From Piliocolobus tephrosceles (lineage: Eukaryota > Chordata > Mammalia > Primates > Cercopithecidae): a stretch of DNA of 64,000 bases. Under the pieces are notes generated by a model. That model was not told where the DNA came from. It was given only the letters and a program-made list of their open reading frames with translations, and made no database searches. A program made the position numbers and the translations under genes. Location of the stretch: positions 162,537,016 through 162,601,015 of the forward strand of contig NC_045439.1 in assembly GCF_002776525.5 (NCBI RefSeq). The letters run 5' to 3'. Every line of letters begins with the position of its first letter. The first letter of the stretch is position 1. This document shows, one piece after another, positions 44,430 through 57,009 of this stretch.

Positions 44430-46821
44430 CATTCCCTTTGAAAACCAGCACAAGACAGGGATGCCCTCTCTCACCACTCCTGTTCAACATAGTGTTGGAA
44501 GTTCTGGCCAGGGCAATCATGCAGGAGAAAGAAATAAAGGGTATTCAATTAGGAAAAGAGGAAGTCAAATTGTCCCTGTTTGCAGATGACATGACTGTAT
44601 ATTTAGAAAACCCCATCGTCTCAGCCCAAAATCTCCTTAAGCTGATAAGCAACTTCCTCAAAGTCTCAGGATACAAAATCAATGTGCAAAAATCACAAGC
44701 ATTCTTTTTTTTTTTTTTTTTTTTGAGACGGAGTCTTGCTCTGTCGCCCGGGCTAGAGTGCAGTGGCCAGATCTCAGCTCACTGCAAGCTCCGCCTCCCG
44801 GGTTTACGCCATTCTCCTGCCTCAGCCTCCGGAGTAGCTGGGACTACAGGCGACCGCCACTTCGCCCGGCTAGTTTTTTGTATTTTTAGTAGAGACGGGG
44901 TTTCACCGTGTTAGCCAGGATGGTCTCAATCTCCTGACCTCGTGATCTGCCCGTCTCGGCCTCCCAAAGTGCTGGGATTACAGGTTTGAGCCACCGCGCC
45001 CGGCCACAAGCATTCTTATACACCAATAACAGACAAACAGACAGCCAAATCACGAGTGAACTCCCATTCACAATTGCTTCAAAGAAAATAAAATACCTAG
45101 GAATCCAACTTACAAGGGACATGAAGGACCTCTTCAAGGAGAATTACAAACCACTGCTCAATGAAATAAAAGAGGACACAAACAAATGGAAGAACATTCT
45201 ATGCTCATGGATAGGAAGAATCAATATCATGAAAACGGCCATACTGCTCAAGGTAATTTATAGATTCAATGCCATCCCCGTCAAGCTACCAATGACTTTC
45301 TTCACAGAATTGGATAAAACTACTTTAAAGTTTATATGGAACCAAAAAAGAACCTGCATTGCCAAGACAATCCTAAGCCAAAAGAACAAAGCTGAAGGCA
45401 TCTTGCTACCTGACTTCAAATTATACTACAAGGCTACAGTAACCAAAACAGCATGGTACTGGTACCAAAACAGAGATATAGACCAATGGAACAGAACAGA
45501 GCCCTCAGAAATAATACCACACATCTACAATCATCTGATCTTTGACAAACCTGACTTTGAAGAATTGGGGAAAGGATTCCCTATTTAATAAATGGTGCTG
45601 GGAAAACTGGCTAGCCATACGTAGAAAGCTGAAACTGGATCCCTTCCTTACACCTTTTATAAAAATTAATTCAAGATGGATTAAAGACTTAAATGTCAGA
45701 CCTAAAACTATAAAAACCCTAGAAGAAAACCTAGGCAATACCATTCAGGACATAGGCATGAGCAAGGACTTCACGTGTAAAACACCAAAAGCAACAGCAA
45801 CAAAAGCCAAAATTGACAAATGGAATCTAATTAAACTAAAGAGCTTCTGCACAGCAAAAGAAACTACCATCAGAGTAAACAGGCAACCTACAGAATGGGA
45901 GAAAATTTTTGCAAACTACCCATCTGACAAAGGGCTAATATCCAGAATCTACAAAGAACTTAAATTTATAAGAAAAAAATCAAACCACCTCATCAAAATG
46001 TGGGCGAAGGATATGAACAGACACTGCTCAAAAGAAGACACTTATGCACTTATGTAGCCAACAGATATATGAAAAAATGCTCATCATCACTGGTCATCAG
46101 AGAAATGCAAATCAAAACCACAATGAGATATCATTTCACACCAGTTAGAATGGCAATCATTAAAAAGTCAGGAAACAACAGATGCTGGAGAGGATGTGGA
46201 GAAATAGGAACACTTTTACACTGTTGGTGGGACTGTAAACTAGTTCAATCATTGTGGAATACAGTGTGGCGACTCCTCAAGGATCTAGAACTAGAAATAC
46301 CATTTGACCCAGCCATCCTATTACTGGGTATATACCCAAAGGATTACAAACCATGCTTCTATAAAGACACATGCACACGTACGTTTATTACAGCACTGTT
46401 CACAATAGCAAAGACTCGGAACTAACCCAAATGTCCATCAATGATAGACTGGATTAAGAAAACGTGGCACATATACACCATGGAATACTATGCAGCCATA
46501 AAAATGCATGAGTTCATGTCCTTTGCAGGGACATAGACGAAGCTGGAAACCATCATTCTCAGCAAACTATCGCCAAGAACAGAAAACCAAACACCGCATG
46601 TTCTCACTCACAGGTGGGAATTGAACAATGAGAACACTTGGACACAGGGTGGGGAACACCACACACCCGGGATGGGGGACAGGGAAGGGAAAGCATTAGG
46701 AGATATACCTAATGTAAATGACGAGTTAATGGGTGCAGCACACCAACATGGCACATGTATACATATGTAACAAACCTGCACGTTGTGCACATGTACCCTA
46801 GAACTTAAAGTATAATAAAAA
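44430..46821 (+). mobile_element. Young L1PA, 5'-truncated
   Basis: About 2.1 kb of L1 (plus an Alu) from the reverse transcriptase part of ORF2 to the 3' UTR and A-rich end (CATGTACCCTAGAACTTAAA). The RT core DNA (TTTGCAGATGACATG, encoding FADDM) is visible at about 44579. Open pieces are 45006-45588, 45542-46057 and 46000-46425, joined by frameshifts, so no full ORF2 protein can be made. Target duplication ATAAACATAG[TC]GGCTTGA at 44412-44429 and 46822-46839 (17 of 18 identical) marks a fairly recent insertion in the MLT1 LTR. Confidence 0.95.
44707..45005 (-). repeat. AluYR-type Alu, antisense, in L1PA
   Basis: T-run then GAGACGGAGTCTTGCTCTGT to CCACCGCGCCCGGCC, with AGTGGCCAGATCTCAGCTCA. 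Perfect 12-bp target duplication ACAAGCATTCTT at 44695-44706 and 45006-45017. This is the youngest layer here. Confidence 0.96.
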
Positions 46822-47390
46822 ATAAACATAGCGGCTTGAAATAACACCTATTTATCAGATCATGGTTTTCCTAGGTCAGAGGATGCTGGCTTACAGCCGA
46901 ACGTCTGCTTAGAGTCTCATGAAGCCACAGCCACAGTGTTGGCAGGGCTGCATTCCTGTCAAGGGGCTCTAGGGGAGGATGTTTCTCTGCTCATTCAGGT
47001 GTTGACATAACCCAGTTCTCTGCAGCTGTAAGACTAAGGCCCCTGTTTCCTTACTGGCTGTCACCCAAAAGCTGTGCTGAGCTTCCAGAGGCACCCACAT
47101 TCCCAGCCTCATGCCTCCATTCCTCCATCTTCAAAGCCAGCAATGTCCCTCTCACACTTCAAATCTCTCCTGCCTCTTCGCCTGTCACAGTTCTCTAACT
47201 GGCTCTTCTGTCTTCCACTTTATTTTTAAGGGTCCTTGTGATTACACTGAATCTATCTGGATAATCCAGAATCTCCCTTTATGAAGGTTTATAACCTAAA
47301 TCCACCTGCAAAGTTCCTTGGCTATGTAATATAACATACATGGCCATTAACATCAGGAACTAGAGGGTGCACTCTTTTGAGGCAGAGAGG

Positions 47391-48830
47391 TATGTATGAA
47401 TTAATTTGGGAAAAATTAACATTTTAACAATATAGGAGCATCTGATCTATAAACACAGTATATAGCTCCAATTATTTATGTGTTCTTTCATTTTTCCTAA
47501 GAATGTTTTGTATAAATCCCAGCACTCCTTTTTGTAGAAATTAACAAACTGATTCTAAAAATCACATAAGAATGCAAAGGACTAGAATAACCAATACAAC
47601 TTGTGTAAAAGAAGAACAAAGTTTGAGAATATACATTATCTTACTTCAAGATTTATTACACGGCAACAGCAATAAAAACAGTGTGATATTGCATCAGAAT
47701 AAATTGATCAATGGAGAATCCAAAAATATACCCATATATTTATGGTCCATTGATTTTTTTGCAAAGATTCAATGGTGGTTTAATACAGAAGGAGAAGTCT
47801 TTTCCACATATGGTGCTGGAACAGTTGGATATTCACATGCAAAAGAACTTTTACTTTGATCTGTTCACTAATCATATACAAAATTTAATACAAATGGATT
47901 ATAGGCCTAAATGTAAAACATAACTATAAAACTTCTGAAAGAAAATACAGGAAGAAATCTCTGACCCTGAGTTAAAGGTTTTCTTAGATATAACACTACA
48001 AACATAATATATAAAAACAAAAAAATCATATTAATTGGACTTTATCAAAATTACAAATTCCTGTTTTTCAAAGGGCACTGTCAAGTAAAAGTAGAGAAAA
48101 GCCACAAACTGGGAGAAAATATTTCCAAATCATCTATGCGATAAAAGACTAATATCTAGAATATATATATATTTTTTAATTCTCAAAATTCAACAAGTAA
48201 ACAAACAACCCAATTAAAATGGGAAATATTTTAAACGGACACTTCAACAAAGAAGATATAACACTGGCAAATGTGTACAAGAAATGATGGTCAAATACCA
48301 CTAGCCATTAGGGAAACGTGGAGTAAAACCACAATGACATTTCACCATCTACCTTCAAATGTGTAAAAGCAAAAACACTGACTAAAGTGAATGTTGACAA
48401 GGAGATGAAGGAACAGGAACTTTCAAGCACTGCTGGTGGGAGTGCAAAATTGTGTAACCATTCTGTAAAACAGCGTGGCAGTTTTTAAAAACATGATCCA
48501 CACACCCACCAATATGAACCCACCATTCCACTTTGAAGTATTTACCCAAGAGAAATTAAAGCATAAGGTAACACAAAGAATTGAACACAGTGTTTACTGT
48601 AGTCTTAGTCTTGATGGTCAAAAACTGGAAACAATTCAAATATCCATCAACAGGTGAATGTATGTCCAAAAAAATGGTGTCATATTCAAACCATGGAATA
48701 CTACTCAGTAATAACAGGAATGAATTACTGATGTATGCTACCACATGGATGAATCTCATCATAATTATGCTGAATGAAAGAAGCCGGAACAAATATATAT
48801 ATTTTTTAAAAAAAATAAAAATAAAAAATA
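47391..48830 (+). repeat. L1M ORF2 3' half
   Basis: Landmarks: CACATAAGAATGCAAAGGAC, 'GGTCCATTGATTTTTTTGCAAAG', 'GGACTTTATCAAAATTACAAA', 'CACTGCTGGTGGGAGTGCAAAA', 'CATGGAATACTACTCAGTAATAA'. Ends in an A/T-rich run. Confidence 0.85.
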
Positions 48831-48965
48831 AAAAAATAAAAATGGTTAAAATGACAAATTTTATGTGATATATACACACCACATGTGTATCTTATATGTA
48901 TAAAACATATATGTATATATCACGTGTGGATACATACATATCTATATACTATACATATCACATAC

Positions 48966-49260
48966 TTTTTTTTTTTTTGAGACGGAGTCTCGCTCTGTCG
49001 CCCTGGCTGGAGTGCAGTGGCCGGATCTCAGCTCACTGCAAGCTCCGCCTCCCAGGTTTACGCCATTCTCCTGCCTCAGCCTCCCAAGTAGCTGGGACTA
49101 CAGGCACCCGCCACCTTGCCCGGCTAGCTTTTTGTATTTTTTTAGTAGAGATGGGGTTTCACTGTGTTAGCCAGGATGGTCTCGAACTCCTGACCTCGTG
49201 ATCCGCCCGTCTCGGCCTCCTAAAGTGCTGGGATTACAGGCTTGAGCCACCGCACCCGGC
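48966..49260 (-). repeat. AluYR-type Alu, antisense
   Basis: GAGACGGAGTCTCGCTCTGT to GAGCCACCGCACCCGGC with AGTGGCCGGATCTCAGCTCA. Target duplication ACATATCA/TATACTT at 48953-48967 and 49261-49275. Confidence 0.95.
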
Positions 49261-49275
49261 ACATATCATATACTT

Positions 49276-51784
49276 TATATGCATACACAATTTTATGTGA
49301 TATACATGTATCGCACAAGCCTTACTATATATTTTTAAGCATATGACATATTATTTTTCTTACTACAATAGAAAAACTTTAAAAAGGGTGATGGGGTTGG
49401 GAAGGGCACTGTCATTTAACGTGTGAAAGGCAGGCCATGTTTTATATCATGCAAAAATGTTGGGACCCCAGTGTTAGACAGGGAGAAGTCCGTGAGATTT
49501 CTCAGCAAAGAGGCTGCAGTGGCCTAATTTTTCTACTTATGTTAGCTTTGTCTCCTAACCAGAACGTTACTTTTCTTTGAATTCTCCAGGGCACCTACCA
49601 CACAGAAGACAGACAGGCATCATCACACCTGACGGTGACTCCTTCACTGCTCCTCTAACACAGATCACCACATCTTTTCTTTCAATTCTCAGTAAGAAAT
49701 AATTGCTCCAGTTTCACTTGTCCTGAATAAAGCTTTCTGACCCCAGAAATGGCAGCCCTTGTTTTCTCTGCCATATAGCAATAAGAAGCTCTCTCTAAAA
49801 GTCAGTAAGAATACAAGTTCTTTTCCATGATTCTGAGAGAAATTTCAGTCATGACAAAAAGCTGGAAGGTACTTTAGGACTCTTTTTGATAGTTCTCTTT
49901 TCTCTTCTCAATTGTGGAGGCCTGCACTTTCCTCCAGCCAGAACTCCTGCCATAGCACTCATCCATCCAATGTCAGAAAAGGCTCCAGAGTCATGGAGAT
50001 TTGTCTTGTTAGAAAAGTTCCCTGCAATAGCCTACAATTGAATGAAGACCTTGTCCCTGCAAAACCTCAATTTCCCTCTTACTTTTAATCGCGCTGCCTG
50101 CGGAGCCAGTGGCACTAATCAGCCTTTTCGGGGCACAAGCCCGTCTGCCTGGTATCACCTGGTCCTGCTCTGAGTCTAGGCCGCACGTCTACGCAGCCCA
50201 GGTCCCTGTGAGCAATGCTCCAGGCTGCTCGGCTCAGCACCGGCTCCTCAGGGACACCGACAAAGGGTGAGGCAGTGGTTCTTCCACAGTGTACTGGAAG
50301 CAAAAGCCACTGACGGGAACATCACAGTTTCCAGCTTCACATTCGATTACAAATTCTAACAACGTGTCATTCAGACTCTTTTTCTAAAAATTAAAAATGC
50401 AGTTGAGTGGAGATGAATACAGATAAAAAGTACCATTTATGTGAGCCGTCTTCATCCTGTGGAGCTTCTATCAGACCCTTTCCTCGAGTGGGCATTAATC
50501 TCTCACCAAGAGCTTTGCCATTTCTCAACGCAAAAAATCGGAGATAAGTGGCTCTGTACTTTCATTTGTGTCTCCAACAAAGTCAAGTTCCATGCCGAAC
50601 AAATAGCTAAAGGAGCCTCTTTTCCCTTATTCCTAAAGCCCTGGGCAACATGATTCAAAGGAAAGTAGGAAAGGGATTCTGCCAGTCCCCCAGCTGCCTC
50701 CTACACACAGGCATTTGCTGGTCATCTCTCAGCACCCCAGTCCAGGGGGAAACTGAGGCTCCCGAAGATGGACTGGTTTTCTGCAGGCTGCACAGCTTGC
50801 TGGGGTGAAGCCAGGATTCAATCCCCAGTCTGCAAGAATTTCCTTCCATGCTGCCACGTTGCATTCCTCTGATGTGCTCAGGCTTCTGATGGAATGCTTT
50901 TGCTAATTATGAACAGATCTGGTTTATTTATTTCAAATCTCTTGCCACCGTGTGACTGGATTAATATACTGAGAAACGTAACTTAATTTTGTTCTATTTG
51001 AAATCTTGTCATCTTTTATATAAAAGACATACCGTACATGTTCCTTGCCCTGGACATTGCATAACTGACTTTGAACAAAGGCAATACTTTCCTCATCAAT
51101 TAAGATGAACTAACCTATATGCCTTGAGGCACACAGGATGCATCTCCAGAGACTATCTCAAGAGTTACTCATCTCATATTCATCCTTCCAAACGGGAAAA
51201 CCCGCAGATGGACTATGCACACTGTATACAGTACAAACCACCCTGTATACAGTACAAACCACCCTGCCTGCTGCCCTTTCATGAGGTTATTACATGAGTA
51301 CTGGCCATCAACTGCCTGAAACAGACCAAGTGAGATCACAAATCATCAAGGACTTTCTGTTGCACAGGTACATTGTGGTTGTCCCTGGGGCAGTCCTAGC
51401 TGTCTCACTTACCCAAGAATTCAACCTCCAGGGTGCAAACCCAGTGCTTCCTTGTGGGGAGCCCCCACTCCACAGTTGGGTGGGTGAGTAGTACAGGGCA
51501 CATGGGATGAGCCGGTTTAGAAAGTCGGAAGGAGCTGAGTGACCAGGGCGTTAAGGTCTATTATGGCACCACGCATCAGGCAGTTGCTATGGGAGCAGAA
51601 GGAAGGAGCACCTAACTACTTACTCAATTATCATCTAGACTGCACAGGCTTTCTCTCAAGAGAAAACTCCCATTCTTTCTAGTTTTCCTTTAAAATCCAG
51701 CAAAAGTAAGACCATATTTTATAATCTTTGTGTCTTCCTGCACTGCTTAGCCATCAGCCTGAACTGTTTGTTAATATCTCATGC
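49276..51784 (-). other. OCA2: OCA2 intron, mostly unique
   Basis: No repeat recognised apart from short tandem pairs. A CpG-containing block lies at 50085-50275. On the minus strand 50234-50383 is open for 49 codons behind a pyrimidine-rich TAG; too weak to call an exon. 21-bp tandem pair at 51222-51263. Confidence 0.5.
51222..51263. repeat. 21-bp tandem pair
   Basis: CTGTATACAGTACAAACCAC followed by C, repeated exactly at 51222-51242 and 51243-51263. Confidence 0.95.
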
Positions 51785-51870
51785 AGTCATGCACCAGGCA
51801 CTGCTCTTCAGGCCTCTGTGTGTATTACCTGATTCAATCCTCACAGCAATTGTAAAGCCTAGCTCCAACA
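51785..51870 (+). repeat. MIR-like fragment
   Basis: CACCAGGCACTGCTCTTCAG and 'ACCTGATTCAATCCTCACAGCAA' resemble the MIR core. Confidence 0.65.
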
Positions 51871-51928
51871 CTCAGTTGCTTTTATGGGCACCTGCTATGT
51901 GCTGCAGGACACAGGCTTAGAATTAGGA

Positions 51929-51952
51929 AGATCGAGCTCCAGATCGAGCTCC
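51929..51952. repeat. 12-bp tandem pair
   Basis: AGATCGAGCTCC twice, followed by AGATC. Confidence 0.95.
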
Positions 51953-52369
51953 AGATCTGCCGTCTCCCTCCTAGACCCAGAAAGTGGCTGTGACTGCCCC
52001 AGATACCGGCTGTAGCTGCAACACCAAAGCTCGGAGTGAAGCTAATGGCTTCCGTTCAACATCTGGAAGCTTCTGCATGGTTTCCAATCTGGCTAGGAAA
52101 TGCCACAACTACATCAAGTGAATCATTTAAAAAGAGTTGAGGTTGGAAAGAATATAGATGATTCTATTTCTGAGCATTTTGCTTCAAATAAAGATTTCCA
52201 CCAATGTGGACAGGGCAGGGGCACGGGGACGCTGCTGACTTTCCCCTCCCTCTCTTCACCGTCCCCACACATTCTCTGCCCCAGAGGCTGACTTGTGCAG
52301 ACCACATCAAAAGGTTCCATGCCCCAGGATGCCAGTCAGGCTCTGCCCTTGACACCAGAGAGTAAATGC
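51953..52369. other. Intron, no gene seen
   Basis: Unassigned sequence before the reverse L1M. Confidence 0.4.
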
Positions 52370-53115
52370 GCCTGTTTCTAAGTTTTTTATAAATGGAATC
52401 ATATAGCATATCCTCTGTCAGATTTGTCTTTTGGCCAACATGTTTGTGAGATTCAGTCACGTAATACATTTATTTATTTCTGTATAGTATTCCACGGTAT
52501 GACTGTCCCGCCATTCGTCCATTCTCGGGGCTGATATCTGAGTTGTGTCCAGTTTGGGGCTTTTGTAAATAGGCTGCTATGAGCATTTTCAGACAGTCTT
52601 TTGGTGTGCAAAGGTACATATTTTTGTTGGGCATACCACTATGAACAAAATTACTGAGCAGAAGATATACCTTGTTCTAAACTTTAGTAGATGCTGTCAA
52701 ATCATTTTCAAAAGTCATTGTACAAATGTACAATCTTATCAGCAATGCACGACACTTCCTACTGCTCTACAACCTTTCAGCACTTAGTACTGTCCGTCTT
52801 TTATTCTAACCATTTAGGTGTGGATATAATGGCATCTCGCTGTGGTTAAATTCTGCATTTTACTCATGACTTACAAGGTTGAACACCCTTTCATATGCTT
52901 ATTAATACTTTCAGTAAGTTCAATATCTTCTTCCGTGAAGTGTCTAGTTAAGATTCCTGCCCATTTTTCTATTAGAGGGCTCTGTCTTTTCTTATTGATC
53001 TATAGGTGCTCTTTTTATATTTTAGATATAATTTCAAAATGTGACAACGGATGCTTTTGCACACATTTTTTCCACTCTGTGGCTTCTTTTTCACTCATAT
53101 GGTAGTATCTTATGA
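52370..53115 (-). repeat. L1M ORF2 3' end, antisense
   Basis: GTATAGTATTCCACGGTATG, 'GGCATCTCGCTGTGGTTAAATTC', 'CTATTAGAGGGCTCTGTC', 'TTTTTTCCACTCTGTGGC' match reversed L1. Confidence 0.82.
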
Positions 53116-53665
53116 GAAACAAGTTCCCCAATTTAAGACAAAGTTATCAACCTAATCTTTTACCATTAGCGCTTTTCATACCCAATTTAAGAAGCTGAGT
53201 CACAAACATAAATAAGAAAAGGATGGACCAGCTTACCCTAGTGATTTCATGTTATGCATGAATAGACTGTAAGGTATGTTAGTCAGTTAATGCTGCAATA
53301 AAGCTACATAACAACAAAAAGAGTTGAGTCACATGGAGATGTTAGATGACATAATATGATGTGATGAAGACACTCAGCAGGATCCCTATTTTACAGAGGC
53401 CACTGAACCTGGCAGAGATTAGGTCCTCCTAAACCAAACGGGCACCCTGGGGAGGGAAGTGCCTAGAGCTGTGCAGAGGGAGAGGAGGTCCACACCTGCC
53501 TCAGCTGATGTGCCACCTAAGATCTGATGAGGCTCAGGAGGTAGCTAAGCATCTGCCCTGTCTCACCAGGGGGCATTCGAGCCCTTCTGCCCACAACTTG
53601 CAGAGGCAGGACTCCAGGCCCATTGCTTGCTAGACCAAGTGGGCTGATGCCAGCTTTTCATCAAT
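53116..53665. other. Intron, no gene seen
   Basis: No gene recognised; 53276-53310 (GTTAGTCAGTTAATGCTGCA) may be the edge of an old LTR. Confidence 0.35.
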
Positions 53666-53679
53666 AAAAGTGGCAAAAC

Positions 53680-53982
53680 GGGCCGGGCACGGTGGCTCAA
53701 GCCTGTAATCCCAGCACTTTGGGAGGCTGAGACGGGCGGATCACGAGGTCAGGAGATCGAGACTACCCTGGCTAACACGGTGAAACGCCTTCTCTACTAA
53801 AAAAAAAATACAAAAAACTAGCCGGGTGAGGTGGCGGGCGCCTGTAGTCCCAGCCACTCGGGAGGCTGAGGCAGGAGAATGGCGTGAACCTGGGAGGCAG
53901 AGCTTGCAGTGAGCTGAGGTTCGGCCACGGCACTCCAGCCTGGGCGACAGAGCGAGACTCCGTCTCAAAAAAAAAAAAAAAA
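53680..53982 (+). repeat. AluY/AluYR
   Basis: GGCCGGGCACGGTGGCTCAA to an A-tail, with GAGGTTCGGCCACGGCACTC. Perfect 14-bp target duplication AAAAGTGGCAAAAC at 53666-53679 and 53983-53996. Confidence 0.96.
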
Positions 53983-53996
53983 AAAAGTGGCAAAAC

Positions 53997-55007
53997 TGTC
54001 ACTTTTCAACGTATGCTTTCCAAGCCACTTCCAAAAACGGAAGGCAGAAAATTGTGACGGCAGGGTCAGGGAATGGTACAGCCCTACAAATATGCCATTA
54101 GAAGGCAGTAACTAAAACTGTCAGGACACTCAAGGGTTACTGTGCTTACAGGCTGGTAAGTTTCACCAAATATGAAGACCTCTAATGAGAATGCACAGAC
54201 ACAGACACAGAGGCAGGATCTCTGTCCTTGATAAACACAAGTACCAGTTACCCAGGCTGTCCCCCGAATGCCAGCTCACTCACATTCTAAAGCACTCACA
54301 TTGTCAGAGAGAGACAGTGGCGGGCTGAGCTCCCGGGATGGCCCGAGAGACGCCTGCATCGACGCACATGCCCTGAGCACACTCCGGTCTCTGTGGCCTT
54401 GGGAGTGGCGGACTAGACTGAGCTCTGCCCCGAGGACTGCACAGGCTCATGGAGAAGACAGTTCACATACAACTGCCATGATGGACCTGGGACGGCTACA
54501 CTAGCCTCACACACCAGGGTACTATAGGGGCCTCTCAGCTAAATCCCTACGCTTGCCGAGGCCATGGGGGAACCAACCAGAGCTTAACTGAACGCTGGTG
54601 CTGTTCTGTGGTCTCGAGCATCTTTGAAACATGTTGAAAATCAAACAGGCTCCAAGAAGCTTCATGTTCTTGATGGTCAAAACTCACGTGAACTAGAACA
54701 TCCATGACAAACTCATAAAAACGTCAGCAAGAAAGGAAGGCGCCATGACTAATGTTTCCTTAACTTTTTATTTTCCCTTTTTTAGGTCTCGATGTCAAAT
54801 GATTTTCTAACCTCTACTTTTAAAAAATTAACTGAAATGTTGGCAATGTTTATGAGTATTATTCACCACTCACAATAAGACTGTACTGATATTTGTACTC
54901 AACTTCTGGTACCCTCAGGGCCTATTAAATGCAGTGATATTCAAAATATGAATATTATGCTCCCTAGATATCATGAAGGAGTAGAATTAAAATCGTGGGG
55001 GCTTAAA
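53997..55007 (-). other. OCA2: OCA2 intron, no gene seen
   Basis: Unique sequence. No splice-flanked coding segment recognised. Confidence 0.45.
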
Positions 55008-55095
55008 ATGATGTCATCTCATTGTGGTTAAATTCTGCATTTTACTGATGACTTATGAGGTTGAGTGCCTTTTCATATGCTCATTTATTCATTAA
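55008..55095 (-). repeat. L1M fragment, antisense
   Basis: CATTGTGGTTAAATTCTGCATT (in parts) and TGACTTATGAGGTTGAGTGC. Closely parallels 52825-52900. Confidence 0.75.
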
Positions 55096-57009
55096 AACGA
55101 GTAAATTCTTGCCCAAGAATAACTAAGCATAAAGAAATAACGCTAAATGCAGTTTAAGAATTCTCATTTTGCACTGGTGCATTTGGGCTTTGTTAAAGAA
55201 TCAGGTTCATTATCGCAGAGGCAGGCCCGTGCTGCAGGTGCATTAGACGCTGTCAGGAATCATGCCTTATTCACAGGAATCCCCAGTGCCTCACAGTGAG
55301 GAGTGGGTAAAAACACACTCACAAATACCGGATCAACAAGCGAATGAACAAGCAGCTAAAGTATCCACATAAAACAAGGAATGCAGATTCTCAGAATGCC
55401 ACACAACTTGAGTCTTCTTGCAGAAAGTAACATTTACTCCTCATTGCAGGTTTTCCTGTGGTCCTTGGGAACCACCCAGGTCACCGACTGCACAACTGCA
55501 GTGAGCTGAATTCCACGTGGATGGAGCCTGGAGAGGTGGGCCAGAGAACAGCCTGACTCTGAGAAACACGCCCAGCTCTTCTAGGACATCACACAGCTTT
55601 GCCATTGGGAGTGAACCCCCTTTCTTCTCAGGCTCCTCAAAATCCAAATAGAATGCATTTTTGACTGATTCATTCCATGCTCACCAACATCCAGGCAGAT
55701 TTTAGTCACCCCCACTGGTGGGCCACTATGTAATATTCTAAAGCACCAGATAAAACATCATCTCATGGAAAACCCTTAACAAATCGTGTAGGAGGTGTTT
55801 CGTATGTTGGTTCACTAGTAGCTTGTCAGAGCTTCCCACACCTGTCACTCTTCTCCCTACTGGACCCCCAAGAAAGTTTCCCAGCCCTGTAGTTAGGTGA
55901 AGCCACAAGACCAACCTGGCCACTAGCAATGGAACACCTAATTTCCACAAACGAACATCACAAACATCACCAAAAAACTGCTTCTTCTTATGAAAAGTTT
56001 GAGAAGTGAATGGCCACAGCATTATTCTCTCGTAAGTTATTTCGATTCTTCTTCTGATTATTAATGTTGAGGAATTTAAATACGACCACAGTGTAGCTTC
56101 AGACAAGCAAGTGAAAATGCTGATACAACCTAACACTTCTCAGCATTGTGACTGCAAAGTTAGGGATATCCTGAGCCCTGAAAAGAAGACTCTCTTGGTC
56201 CCAATATTTCTAATCATTCTGTAGCTGTGATTTCTCCAGATTTGGTTTTCTATAGCGAATATGAAGACTGTCCTTCTTATTCATGCTAAGGGGGAAATAT
56301 AATTTACATAGAAAAACATTAATATATATTGAGACAATGTAGAATGCTAAGGGTAAAGACCAATGAAAAAACTGTAAGTAGTAACCATTCGATGTGAGAG
56401 GGTTAACACTTCTCTCATGAATGCACGTCTAACACCTCACTCTCCCACTCGTAACACACAGATATTTTTACTCAAATAGAGACCACTAACATCTCTGAAA
56501 AATCCACAGTTTTAAAGCTAATGTGGTAGTCCATCAAAATTATCCACCCTTTTAAAAATCTCAGCAATCTTACGGTTATACGCAGGCCTATGCGATCCAA
56601 GCCATTTGGAATGAAAAATGAAGTGAGAAACAGTCATTAAATAAATTTGCTCTACCCCAAATTCATTAACCTGTGGGTACTCAATGGAGGATATTGGCTG
56701 CATTAGTCAAAACATTTTGGAGTTAATAAAAGGAGACCACAACCAACGTGAACACCCGCATGTGGAGAATCATGACCAACCCTATGAAATGCCTCACTAG
56801 GCTCCTGGCAAGGCTGCGGTTTTAAGCAACTAGAGGAGGGACAGTGGCCTTCCTCATCCTCATATCTCACAGTGTGTACATGATGCTCAGGAAGGGAGAC
56901 TCAAATGGGTAAAAATGCTCCAGAGTCAGGAACAAATCTCCTTCAGAGCAAAACAAGTCTGTCATTACTGCGAATCGCAGCTGAAATTTCCAAACAGATG
57001 GAAAAAACA
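55096..57009 (-). other. OCA2: OCA2 intron, no gene seen
   Basis: Unique sequence on both strands. The longest open frame (55738-56136 minus, 132 codons) has no recognised domain and no convincing splice sites. Confidence 0.45.

Larger units (their letters stand above)
44381..47390 (-). mobile_element. MLT1-type MaLR LTR, antisense, split by L1PA
   Basis: Left piece 44381-44429 (CAACAGCTGCCATAACAAAT) and right piece 46840-47390 (CCTGTTTCCTTACTGGCTGT, 'CCATCTTCAAAGCCAGCAATG', 'GGATAATCCAGAATCTCCC') form one old LTR into which the young L1 inserted. Confidence 0.72.

Noticed and set aside
44986..46425. Three consecutive L1 ORF2 open pieces
   Set aside because: Separated by frameshifts and cut by an Alu and 5' truncation; cannot encode a working ORF2 protein.
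55738..56136. 132-codon minus-strand frame as a possible OCA2 or nested gene exon
   Set aside because: No match to the P protein and no acceptor/donor pair that keeps the frame.
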